Assembly: GCA_964019135.1 (NCBI GenBank)
Contig: OZ025255.1
Coordinates: 2,108,001 to 2,172,000 of the forward strand
Direction: 5' to 3'
Length of the DNA: 64,000 bases
Source of the DNA: Arenicola marina
Lineage: Eukaryota; Annelida; Polychaeta; Arenicolidae
The position numbers and the translations under genes are program-made. Of the stretch, positions 36,610-47,819 are shown one piece after another (position 1 is the stretch's first letter; each line of letters starts with the position of its first letter). The notes under the pieces were generated by a model. It did no database searches and was not told the origin of the DNA. It was given only the letters and a program-made list of their open reading frames with translations.

Positions 36610-39300
36610 GCTGGTCCCAGTGTCCGGGCCGGGTACATTCTGGTACTTACCCAGTGGTGGTCCCAGAGCCCCATTACCACGGCTGGCCCCAGTGTCCGGG
36701 CCGGGTACATCCTGGTACTTACCCAGTGGTGGTCCCAGAGCCCCATCACCACGGCTGGTCCCAGTGTCCGGGCCGGTTACATCATGGTACTTACCCAGTG
36801 GTGGTCCCAGAGCCCCATCACCACGGCTGGTCCCAGTGTCCCAGTGTCCGGGCCGGTTACATCCCGGTACTTTCACAGTGGTGGTCCCAGAGCCCCATCA
36901 CCACGGCTGGACCCAGTGTCCGGGCCGGTTACATCCTGGTACTTACCCAGTGGTGGTCCCAGAGCCCCATCACCACGGCTGGTCCCAGTGTCGGGGCCGG
37001 GTACATCCTGGTACTTACCCAGTGGTGGTCCCAGAGCCCCATCACCACGGCTGGCCCCAGTGTCCGGGCCGGGTTCATGCTGGTACTTACCCAGTGGTGG
37101 TCCCAGAGCCCCATCACCACGGCTGGTCCCAGTGTCCGGGCCAGGCACATAATGGTACTTACCCAGTGGTGGTCCCAGAGCCCCATCACCACGGCTGGTC
37201 CCAGTGTCCGGGCCGGGTACATCCTGGTACTTACCCAGTGGTGGTCCCAGTGCCCCATCACCACGGCTGGTCCCAGTGTCCGGGCCGGGTACATCCTGGT
37301 ACTTACCCAGTGGTGGTCCCAGAGCCCCATCACCACGGCTGGTCCCAGTGTCCGGGCCGGGTACATCCTGGTTCTTACCCAGTGGTGGTCCCAGAGCCCC
37401 ATCACCACGGCTGGTCCCAGTGTCCGGGCCGGTTACATCTTGGTACTTACCCAGTGGTGGTCCCAGAGCCCCATCACCACGGCTGGTCCCAGTGTCCGGG
37501 CCGGGTACATCCTGGTACTTACCCAGTGGTGGTCCCTGAGCCCCATCACCACGGCTGGCCCCAGTGTCCGGGCCGGGTACATCCTGGTACTTACCCAGTG
37601 GTGGTCCCAGAGCCCCATCACCATGGCTGGTCCCAGTGTCCGGGCCGGTTACATCATGGTACTTACCCAGTGGCGGTCCCAGAGCCCCATCACCACGGCT
37701 GGTCCCAGTGTCCCAGTGTCCGGGCCAGTTACATCCCGGTACTTACACAGTGGTGGTCCCAGAACCCCATCACCACGGCTGGCCCCAGTGTCCGGGCCGG
37801 TTACATCCTGGTACTTACCCAGTGGTGGTCCCAGAGCCCCATCACCACGGCTGGTCCTAGTGCCCCAGTGTCCGGGCCGGGTACATCCTGGTACTTACCC
37901 AGTGGTGGTCCCAGTGCCCCATCACCACGGCTGGTCCCAGTGTCCGGGCCGGGTACACCCTGGTACATACCCAGTGGTGGTCCCAGAGCCCCATCACCAC
38001 GGCTGATCCCAGTGTCCTAGTGTCCCAGTGTCCGGGCCGGATTCATCCTGGTACTTACCCAGTGGTGGTCCCAGAGCCCCATCACCACGGCTGGTCCCAG
38101 TGTCCGGGCCGGTTACATCCTGGTACTTACCCAGTGGTGGTCCCAGAGCCCCATCACCACGGCTGGTTCGAGTGTCCGGGCCGGGTACATCCTGGTACTT
38201 ACCCAGTGGTGGTCCCAGAGCCCCATCACCACGGCTGGTCCCAGTGTCCGGGCCGGGTACATCCTGGTACTTACCCAGTGGTGGTCCCAGAGCCCCATCA
38301 CCACGGCTGATCCCAGTGTCCTAGTGTCCCAGTGTCCGGGCCGGATTCATCCTGATACTTACCCAGTGGTGGTCCCAGAGCCCCATCATCACGGCTGGTC
38401 CCAGTGTCCGGGCCGGATTCATCCTGGTACTTACCCAGTGGTGGTCCCAGAGCCCCATCACCACGGCTGGTCCCAGTGTCCGGGCCGGATACATCCTGGT
38501 ACTTACCCAGTGGTGGTCCCAGAGCCCCATCACCACGGCTGGTCCCAGTGTCCGGGCCGGGTACATCCTGGTACTTACCCAGTGGTGGTCCCAGAGCCCC
38601 ATCACCACGGCTGGTCCCAGTGTCCGGGCCGGGTACATCCTGGTACTTACCCAGTGGTGGTCCCAGAGCCCCATCACCACGGCTGATCCCAGTGTCCTAG
38701 TGTCCCAGTGTCCACGCCGGATTCATCCTGGTACTTACCCAGTGGTGGTCCCAGAGCCCCATCACCACGGCTGGTCCCAGTGTCCGGGCCGGTTACATCC
38801 TAGTACTTACCCAGTGGTGGTCCCAGAGCCCCATCACCACGGCTGGTCCCAGTGTCCGGGCCGGGTACATCCTGGTACTTACCAAGTGGTGGTCCCAGAG
38901 CCCCATCACCACGGCTGGCCCCAGTGTCCGGGACGGGTACATCCTGGTACTTACCCAGTGGTGGTCCCAGAGCCCCATCACCACGGCTGGTCCCAGTGTC
39001 CGGGCCGGGTACATCCTGGTACTTACCCAGTGGTGGTCCCAGAGCCCCATCACCACGGCTGGCCCAAGTGTCCCAGTGTCCGGGCCGGTTGCATCCTGGT
39101 ACTTACCCAGTGGTGGTCCCAGAGCCCCATCACCACGGCTGGTCCCAGTGTCCGGGCCGGGTACATCCTGGTACTTACCCAGTGGTGGTCCCAGAGCCCC
39201 ATCACCACGGCTGGTCCCAGTGTCCGGGCCGGGTACATCCTGGTACTTACCCAGTGGTGGTCCCAGAGCCCCGTCCCCACGGCTGATCCCAGTGTCCTAG

Positions 39301-39372
39301 TGTCCCATTATCCGGGCCGTGTTCATGCTGGTACTTAACCAGTGGTGGTTGCAGAGCCCCATCACCAAGGCT
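39301..39372 (+). repeat. right-domain monomer subfamily (CATTATCC type), first occurrence
   Basis: The diagnostic changes are CATTATCCGGGCCGTGTTC at the start, ATGCTGG instead of ATCCTGG, GGTTGCAGAG instead of GGTCCCAGAG, and CACCAAGG instead of CACCACGG. The set recurs with GTGTTC (or ATGTTC) at about 39,559, 40,598, 44,909, 45,149, 46,188, 48,876, 49,915, 56,512, 57,550, 60,181 and 61,933. A sister form with CAGTATCCGGGCCGGGTTC and GGTCGCA lies at about 52,213, 52,613, 54,252, 59,265, 61,161 and 63,697. I saw neither form left of 39.3 kb. Confidence 0.85.
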
Positions 39373-39540
39373 GGCCCCAGTGTCCCAGAGTCTGGGCCGG
39401 GTACATCCTGGTACTTACCCAGTGGTGGTCCCAGAGCCCCATCACCACGGCTGGTCCCAGTGTCCGGGCCGGGTACATCCTGGTACTTACCCAGTGGTGG
39501 TCCCAGAGCCCCGTCCCCACGGCTGATCCCAGTGTCCTAG

Positions 39541-40579
39541 TGTCCCATTATCCGGGCCGTGTTCATGCTGGTACTTACCCAGTGGTGGTTGCAGAGCCCC
39601 ATCACCAAGGCTGGCCCCAGTGTCCCAGTGTCCGGGCCGGGTACATCCGGGTACTTACCCAGTGGTGGTCCCAGAGCGCCATCACCACGGCTGGTCCCAG
39701 TGTCCCAGAGTCTGGGCCGGGTACATCCTGGTACTTACCCAGTGGTGGTCCCAGAGCCCCATCACCACGTCTTGTCCCAGTGTCCGGGCCGGGTACATCC
39801 TGGTACTTACCCAGTGGTGGTACCAGAGCCCCTTCACCACGGCTGGCCCCAGTGTCCGGGCCGGGTGCATCCTGGTACTTAGCCAGTGGTGGTCCCAGAG
39901 CCCCATCACCACGGCTGGTCCAAGTGTCCGCGCCGGGTACATCCTGGTACTTACCCAGTGGTGGTCCAGAGCCCCATCACCACGGCTGGTTCCAGTGTCC
40001 GGGCCGGGTACATCCTGGTACTTACCCAGTGGTGGTCCCAGAGCCCCATCACCACGGCTGGTCCCAGTGTGCGGGCCGGGTACATCCTGGTACTTACCCA
40101 GTGGTGGTCCCAAAGCCCCATCACCACGGCTGGCCCCAGTGACCGGGCCGGGTACATCCCGGTACTTACCCAGTGGTGGTCCCAGAGCCCCATCACCACG
40201 GCTGGTCCCAGTGTCCGGGCCGGGTACTTCCTGGTACTTACCCATTGGTGGTCCCAGAGCCCCATCACCACGGCTGGCCCCAGTGTCCGGGCCGGTTACA
40301 TCCTGGTACTTACCCAGTGGTGGTCCCAGAGCCCCATCACCACGGCTGGTCCCAGTGTCCGGGCCGGGTACATCCTGGTACTTACCCAGTGGTGGTCCCA
40401 GAGCCCCATCACCACGGCTGGTCCCAGTGTCCGGGCCGGGTACATCCTAGTACTTACCCAGTGGTGGTCCCAGAGCCCCATCACCACGGTTGGCCCCAGT
40501 GTCCGCGCCGGGTACATCCTGGTACTTACCCAGTGGTGGTCCCAGAGCCCCGTCCCCACGGCTGATCCCAGTGTCCTAG
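39541..40579 (+). repeat. nested 1,039-bp unit, first copy inside the 5,590-bp unit
   Basis: The unit starts at a CCTAG landmark, passes through the CATTATCC monomer, a CATCCGGGTAC monomer, a CCCAGAGTCTGGG junction, CTTAGCCAG and a TCCGCGCCGGG plus GGTGGTCCAGAG pair, and ends at the next CCTAG. It repeats 1,039 bp later from 40,580. The period is 130 x 8 minus 1, and the missing base is the single-C loss near 39,966. Confidence 0.85.
39956..39980 (+). repeat. 71-bp monomer with single-C loss (GGTGGTCCAGAG)
   Basis: One C is missing from GGTCCCAGAG. The same lesion occurs near 41,005, 45,555, 46,595, 49,283, 50,320, 52,806, 54,448, 56,918, 57,885, 62,339 and 62,841, all in the right part of the window. 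Nearly all of these monomers start with TCCGCGCCGGG rather than TCCGGGCCGGG, so this looks like one ancestral event spread by amplification of larger blocks. Confidence 0.88.
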
Positions 40580-41455
40580 TGTCCCATTATCCGGGCCGTG
40601 TTCATGCTGGTACTTACCCAGTGGTGGTTGCAGAGCCCCATCACCAAGGCTGGCCCCAGTGTCCCAGTGTCCGGGCCGGGTACATCCGGGTACTTACCCA
40701 GTGGTGGTCCCAGAGCGCCATCACCACGGCTGGTCCCAGTGTCCCAGAGTCTGGGCCGGGTACATCCTGGTACTTACCCAGTGGTGGTCCCAGAGCCCCA
40801 TCACCACGGCTTGTCCCAGTGTCCGGGCCGGGTACATCCTGGTGCTTACCCAGTGGTGGTCCCAGAGCCCCTTCACCACGGCTGGCCCCAGTGTCCGGGC
40901 CGGGTGCATCCTGGTACTTAGCCAGTGGTGGTCCCAGAGCCCCATCACCACGGCTGGTCCAAGTGTCCGCGCCGGGTACATCCTGGTACTTACCCAGTGG
41001 TGGTCCAGAGCCCCATCACCACGGCTGGTCCCAGTGTCCGGGCCGGGTACATCCTGGTACTTACCCAGTGGTGGTCCCAGAGCCCCATCACCACGGCTGG
41101 TCCCAGTGTCCGGGCCGGGTACATCCTGGTACTTACCCAGTGGTGGTCCCAAAGCCCCATCACCACGGCTGGTCCCAGTGTCCGGGCCGGGTACATCCTG
41201 GTACTTACCCAGTGGTGGTCCCAGAGCCCCATCACCACGGCTGGTTCCAGTGTCCGGGCCGGGTACTTCCTGGTACTTACCCATTGGTGGTCCCAGAGCC
41301 CCATCACGACGGCTGGCCCCAGTGTCCGGGCCGGTTACATCCTGGTACTTACCCAGTGGTGGTCCCAGAGCCCCATCACCACGGCTGGTCCCAGTGTCCG
41401 GGCCGGGTACATCCTGGTACTTACCCAGTGGTGGTCCCAGAGCCCCATCACCACG
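40580..41455 (+). repeat. nested 1,039-bp unit, second partial copy
   Basis: Matches 39,541-40,416 in variant order and then diverges, with a GGTGCTTACC monomer replacing the expected units. A few bases differ from the first copy, for example GTGCTTACC near 40,852 and CATCACGACGG near 41,306. The same nested pair appears again at 45,131 and 46,170, and a third version at about 48,861 and 49,900. Confidence 0.8.
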
Positions 41456-42199
41456 GCTGGCCCCAGTGTCCGGGCCGGGTACATCCTGGTGCTTACCCAG
41501 TGGTGGTCCCAGAGCCCCATCACCACGGCTGGTCCCAGTGTCCGGGCCGGGTACATCCTGGTACTCACCCAGTGGTGGTCCCAAAGCCCCATCACCACGG
41601 CTGGCCCAAGTGTCCCAGTGTCCGGGCCGGGTACATCCTGGTACTTACCCAGTGGTGGTCCCAGAGCCCCATCACCACGGCTGGTCCCAGTGTCCGGGCC
41701 GGGTACATCCTGGTACTTACCCAGTGGTGGTCCCAGAGCCCCATCACCACGGCTGGTCCCAGTGTCCGGGCCGGGTACATCCTGGTACTTACCCAGTGGT
41801 GGTCCCAGAGCCCCATCACCACGGCTGGTCCCAGTGTCCCAGTGTCCGAGCCGGGTACATCCTGGTACTTACCCAGTGGTGGTCCCAGAGCCCCATCACC
41901 ACGGCTGGCCCCAGTGGCCGGGCCGGTTGCATCCTGGTACTTACCCAGTGGTGGTCCCAGAGCCACATCACCAAGGCTGGTCCCAGTGTCCGGGCCGGGT
42001 ACATCCTGGTACTTACCCAGTGGTGGTCCCAGAGCCCCATCACCACGGCTGGTCCCAGTGTCCGGGCCGGGTACATCCTGGTACTCACCCAGTGGTGATC
42101 CCAAAGCCCCATCACCACGGCTGGCCCAAGTGTCCCAGTGTCCGGGCCGGGTACATCCTGGTACTTACCCAGTGGTGGTCCCAGAGCCACATCACCAAG

Positions 42200-45100
42200 G
42201 CTGGTCCCAGTGTCCGGGCCGGGTACATTCTGGTACTTACCCAGTGGTGGTCCCAGAGCCCCATTACCACGGCTGGCCCCAGTGTCCGGGCCGGGTACAT
42301 CCTGGTACTTACCCAGTGGTGGTCCCAGAGCCCCATCACCACGGCTGGTCCCAGTGTCCGGGCCGGTTACATCATGGTACTTACCCAGTGGTGGTCCCAG
42401 AGCCCCATCACCACGGCTGGTCCCAGTGTCCCAGTGTCCGGGCCGGTTACATCCCGGTACTTTCACAGTGGTGGTCCCAGAGCCCCATCACCACGGCTGG
42501 ACCCAGTGTCCGGGCCGGTTACATCCTGGTACTTACCCAGTGGTGGTCCCAGAGCCCCATCACCACGGCTGGTCCCAGTGTCGGGGCCGGGTACATCCTG
42601 GTACTTACCCAGTGGTGGTCCCAGAGCCCCATCACCACGGCTGGCCCCAGTGTCCGGGCCGGGTTCATGCTGGTACTTACCCAGTGGTGGTCCCAGAGCC
42701 CCATCACCACGGCTGGTCCCAGTGTCCGGGCCAGGTACATAATGGTACTTACCCAGTGGTGGTCCCAGAGCCCCATCACCACGGCTGGTCCCAGTGTCCG
42801 GGCCGGGTACATCCTGGTACTTACCCAGTGGTGGTCCCAGTGCCCCATCACCACGGCTGGTCCCAGTGTCCGGGCCGGGTACATCCTGGTACTTACCCAG
42901 TGGTGGTCCCAGAGCCCCATCACCACGGCTGGTCCCAGTGTCCGGGCCGGGTACATCCTGGTTCTTACCCAGTGGTGGTCCCAGAGCCCCATCACCACGG
43001 CTGGTCCCAGTGTCCGGGCCGGTTACATCTTGGTACTTACCCAGTGGTGGTCCCAGAGCCCCATCACCACGGCTGGTCCCAGTGTCCGGGCCGGGTACAT
43101 CCTGGTACTTACCCAGTGGTGGTCCCTGAGCCCCATCACCACGGCTGGCCCCAGTGTCCGGGCCGGGTACATCCTGGTACTTACCCAGTGGTGGTCCCAG
43201 AGCCCCATCACCATGGCTGGTCCCAGTGTCCGGGCCGGTTACATCATGGTACTTACCCAGTGGCGGTCCCAGAGCCCCATCACCACGGCTGGTCCCAGTG
43301 TCCCAGTGTCCGGGCCAGTTACATCCCGGTACTTACACAGTGGTGGTCCCAGAACCCCATCACCACGGCTGGCCCCAGTGTCCGGGCCGGTTACATCCTG
43401 GTACTTACCCAGTGGTGGTCCCAGAGCCCCATCACCACGGCTGGTCCTAGTGCCCCAGTGTCCGGGCCGGGTACATCCTGGTACTTACCCAGTGGTGGTC
43501 CCAGTGCCCCATCACCACGGCTGGTCCCAGTGTCCGGGCCGGGTACACCCTGGTACATACCCAGTGGTGGTCCCAGAGCCCCATCACCACGGCTGATCCC
43601 AGTGTCCTAGTGTCCCAGTGTCCGGGCCGGATTCATCCTGGTACTTACCCAGTGGTGGTCCCAGAGCCCCATCACCACGGCTGGTCCCAGTGTCCGGGCC
43701 GGTTACATCCTGGTACTTACCCAGTGGTGGTCCCAGAGCCCCATCACCACGGCTGGTTCGAGTGTCCGGGCCGGGTACATCCTGGTACTTACCCAGTGGT
43801 GGTCCCAGAGCCCCATCACCACGGCTGGTCCCAGTGTCCGGGCCGGGTACATCCTGGTACTTACCCAGTGGTGGTCCCAGAGCCCCATCACCACGGCTGA
43901 TCCCAGTGTCCTAGTGTCCCAGTGTCCGGGCCGGATTCATCCTGATACTTACCCAGTGGTGGTCCCAGAGCCCCATCATCACGGCTGGTCCCAGTGTCCG
44001 GGCCGGATTCATCCTGGTACTTACCCAGTGGTGGTCCCAGAGCCCCATCACCACGGCTGGTCCCAGTGTCCGGGCCGGATACATCCTGGTACTTACCCAG
44101 TGGTGGTCCCAGAGCCCCATCACCACGGCTGGTCCCAGTGTCCGGGCCGGGTACATCCTGGTACTTACCCAGTGGTGGTCCCAGAGCCCCATCACCACGG
44201 CTGGTCCCAGTGTCCGGGCCGGGTACATCCTGGTACTTACCCAGTGGTGGTCCCAGAGCCCCATCACCACGGCTGATCCCAGTGTCCTAGTGTCCCAGTG
44301 TCCACGCCGGATTCATCCTGGTACTTACCCAGTGGTGGTCCCAGAGCCCCATCACCACGGCTGGTCCCAGTGTCCGGGCCGGTTACATCCTAGTACTTAC
44401 CCAGTGGTGGTCCCAGAGCCCCATCACCACGGCTGGTCCCAGTGTCCGGGCCGGGTACATCCTGGTACTTACCAAGTGGTGGTCCCAGAGCCCCATCACC
44501 ACGGCTGGCCCCAGTGTCCGGGACGGGTACATCCTGGTACTTACCCAGTGGTGGTCCCAGAGCCCCATCACCACGGCTGGTCCCAGTGTCCGGGCCGGGT
44601 ACATCCTGGTACTTACCCAGTGGTGGTCCCAGAGCCCCATCACCACGGCTGGCCCAAGTGTCCCAGTGTCCGGGCCGGTTGCATCCTGGTACTTACCCAG
44701 TGGTGGTCCCAGAGCCCCATCACCACGGCTGGTCCCAGTGTCCGGGCCGGGTACATCCTGGTACTTACCCAGTGGTGGTCCCAGAGCCCCATCACCACGG
44801 CTGGTCCCAGTGTCCGGGCCGGGTACATCCTGGTACTTACCCAGTGGTGGTCCCAGAGCCCCGTCCCCACGGCTGATCCCAGTGTCCTAGTGTCCCATTA
44901 TCCGGGCCGTGTTCATGCTGGTACTTACCCAGTGGTGGTTGCAGAGCCCCATCACCAAGGCTGGCCCCAGTGTCCCAGAGTCTGGGCCGGGTACATCCTG
45001 GTACTTACCCAGTGGTGGTCCCAGAGCCCCATCACCACGGCTGGTCCCAGTGTCCGGGCCGGGTACATCCTGGTACTTACCCAGTGGTGGTCCCAGAGCC

Positions 45101-47819
45101 CCGTCCCCACGGCTGATCCCAGTGTCCTAGTGTCCCATTATCCGGGCCGTGTTCATGCTGGTACTTACCCAGTGGTGGTTGCAGAGCCCCATCACCAAGG
45201 CTGGCCCCAGTGTCCCAGTGTCCGGGCCGGGTACATCCGGGTACTTACCCAGTGGTGGTCCCAGAGCGCCATCACCACGGCTGGTCCCAGTGTCCCAGAG
45301 TCTGGGCCGGGTACATCCTGGTACTTACCCAGTGGTGGTCCCAGAGCCCCATCACCACGTCTTGTCCCAGTGTCCGGGCCGGGTACATCCTGGTACTTAC
45401 CCAGTGGTGGTACCAGAGCCCCTTCACCACGGCTGGCCCCAGTGTCCGGGCCGGGTGCATCCTGGTACTTAGCCAGTGGTGGTCCCAGAGCCCCATCACC
45501 ACGGCTGGTCCAAGTGTCCGCGCCGGGTACATCCTGGTACTTACCCAGTGGTGGTCCAGAGCCCCATCACCACGGCTGGTTCCAGTGTCCGGGCCGGGTA
45601 CATCCTGGTACTTACCCAGTGGTGGTCCCAGAGCCCCATCACCACGGCTGGTCCCAGTGTGCGGGCCGGGTACATCCTGGTACTTACCCAGTGGTGGTCC
45701 CAAAGCCCCATCACCACGGCTGGCCCCAGTGACCGGGCCGGGTACATCCCGGTACTTACCCAGTGGTGGTCCCAGAGCCCCATCACCACGGCTGGTCCCA
45801 GTGTCCGGGCCGGGTACTTCCTGGTACTTACCCATTGGTGGTCCCAGAGCCCCATCACCACGGCTGGCCCCAGTGTCCGGGCCGGTTACATCCTGGTACT
45901 TACCCAGTGGTGGTCCCAGAGCCCCATCACCACGGCTGGTCCCAGTGTCCGGGCCGGGTACATCCTGGTACTTACCCAGTGGTGGTCCCAGAGCCCCATC
46001 ACCACGGCTGGTCCCAGTGTCCGGGCCGGGTACATCCTAGTACTTACCCAGTGGTGGTCCCAGAGCCCCATCACCACGGTTGGCCCCAGTGTCCGCGCCG
46101 GGTACATCCTGGTACTTACCCAGTGGTGGTCCCAGAGCCCCGTCCCCACGGCTGATCCCAGTGTCCTAGTGTCCCATTATCCGGGCCGTGTTCATGCTGG
46201 TACTTACCCAGTGGTGGTTGCAGAGCCCCATCACCAAGGCTGGCCCCAGTGTCCCAGTGTCCGGGCCGGGTACATCCGGGTACTTACCCAGTGGTGGTCC
46301 CAGAGCGCCATCACCACGGCTGGTCCCAGTGTCCCAGAGTCTGGGCCGGGTACATCCTGGTACTTACCCAGTGGTGGTCCCAGAGCCCCATCACCACGGC
46401 TTGTCCCAGTGTCCGGGCCGGGTACATCCTGGTGCTTACCCAGTGGTGGTCCCAGAGCCCCTTCACCACGGCTGGCCCCAGTGTCCGGGCCGGGTGCATC
46501 CTGGTACTTAGCCAGTGGTGGTCCCAGAGCCCCATCACCACGGCTGGTCCCAGTGTCCGCGCCGGGTACATCCTGGTACTTACCCAGTGGTGGTCCAGAG
46601 CCCCATCACCACGGCTGGTCCCAGTGTCCGGGCCGGGTACATCCTGGTACTTACCCAGTGGTGGTCCCAGAGCCCCATCACCACGGCTGGTCCCAGTGTC
46701 CGGGCCGGGTACATCCTGGTACTTACCCAGTGGTGGTCCCAAAGCCCCATCACCACGGCTGGTCCCAGTGTCCGGGCCGGGTACATCCTGGTACTTACCC
46801 AGTGGTGGTCCCAGAGCCCCATCACCACGGCTGGTTCCAGTGTCCGGGCCGGGTACTTCCTGGTACTTACCCATTGGTGGTCCCAGAGCCCCATCACGAC
46901 GGCTGGCCCCAGTGTCCGGGCCGGTTACATCCTGGTACTTACCCAGTGGTGGTCCCAGAGCCCCATCACCACGGCTGGTCCCAGTGTCCGGGCCGGGTAC
47001 ATCCTGGTACTTACCCAGTGGTGGTCCCAGAGCCCCATCACCACGGCTGGCCCCAGTGTCCGGGCCGGGTACATCCTGGTGCTTACCCAGTGGTGGTCCC
47101 AGAGCCCCATCACCACGGCTGGTCCCAGTGTCCGGGCCGGGTACATCCTGGTACTCACCCAGTGGTGGTCCCAAAGCCCCATCACCACGGCTGGCCCAAG
47201 TGTCCCAGTGTCCGGGCCGGGTACATCCTGGTACTTACCCAGTGGTGGTCCCAGAGCCCCATCACCACGGCTGGTCCCAGTGTCCGGGCCGGGTACATCC
47301 TGGTACTTACCCAGTGGTGGTCCCAGAGCCCCATCACCACGGCTGGTCCCAGTGTCCGGGCCGGGTACATCCTGGTACTTACCCAGTGGTGGTCCCAGAG
47401 CCCCATCACCACGGCTGGTCCCAGTGTCCCAGTGTCCGAGCCGGGTACATCCTGGTACTTACCCAGTGGTGGTCCCAGAGCCCCATCACCACGGCTGGCC
47501 CCAGTGGCCGGGCCGGTTGCATCCTGGTACTTACCCAGTGGTGGTCCCAGAGCCACATCACCAAGGCTGGTCCCAGTGTCCGGGCCGGGTACATCCTGGT
47601 ACTTACCCAGTGGTGGTCCCAGAGCCCCATCACCACGGCTGGTCCCAGTGTCCGGGCCGGGTACATCCTGGTACTCACCCAGTGGTGATCCCAAAGCCCC
47701 ATCACCACGGCTGGCCCAAGTGTCCCAGTGTCCGGGCCGGGTACATCCTGGTACTTACCCAGTGGTGGTCCCAGAGCCACATCACCAAGGCTGGTCCCAG
47801 TGTCCGGGCCGGGTACATC
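42200..47819 (+). repeat. 5,590-bp higher-order unit, copy 2
   Basis: Tandem copy of 36,610-42,199, joined where a CCACATCACCAAGG monomer (42,190) leads into GGGTACATTCTGG. Matching at this spacing continues to about 47,819, where TACATCCTTGTGC replaces the TACATTCTGG seen at 42,225. The + strand is stop-free from 39,886 to 43,596 across the junction, which reflects the repeat and not a gene. Confidence 0.9.

Larger units (their letters stand above)
36610..42199 (+). repeat. 5,590-bp higher-order unit, copy 1
   Basis: This is the largest duplicated unit in the window. Landmarks at 38,020, 38,324, 38,700, 39,300, 39,540 and 40,579 return 5,590 bp later at 43,610, 43,914, 44,290, 44,890, 45,130 and 46,169. 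The period equals 699 x 8 minus 2, and the unit contains two monomers that have each lost one C (near 39,966 and 41,005). Three differences from copy 2 were noticed: 37,146 (C here, T there), 39,338 (A here, C there) and 40,961 (A here, C there). Identity is therefore about 99.9%. Confidence 0.9.

Noticed and set aside
38150-38190. CENP-B box near GGTTCGAGTGTCCGGG
   Set aside because: The TTCG and CGGG elements are one base out of the required spacing and the central A is missing. It occurs only in one variant monomer and its copy at 43,755.
39886-43596. Very long + strand open frame (1,236 codons) and others such as 52,632-56,117, 49,203-52,193 and 45,476-48,400
   Set aside because: They follow from a stop-poor 72-bp repeat. 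The frames change peptide at every 80- or 88-bp unit, indels come in 8-bp steps instead of multiples of 3, and equally open frames overlap on both strands.
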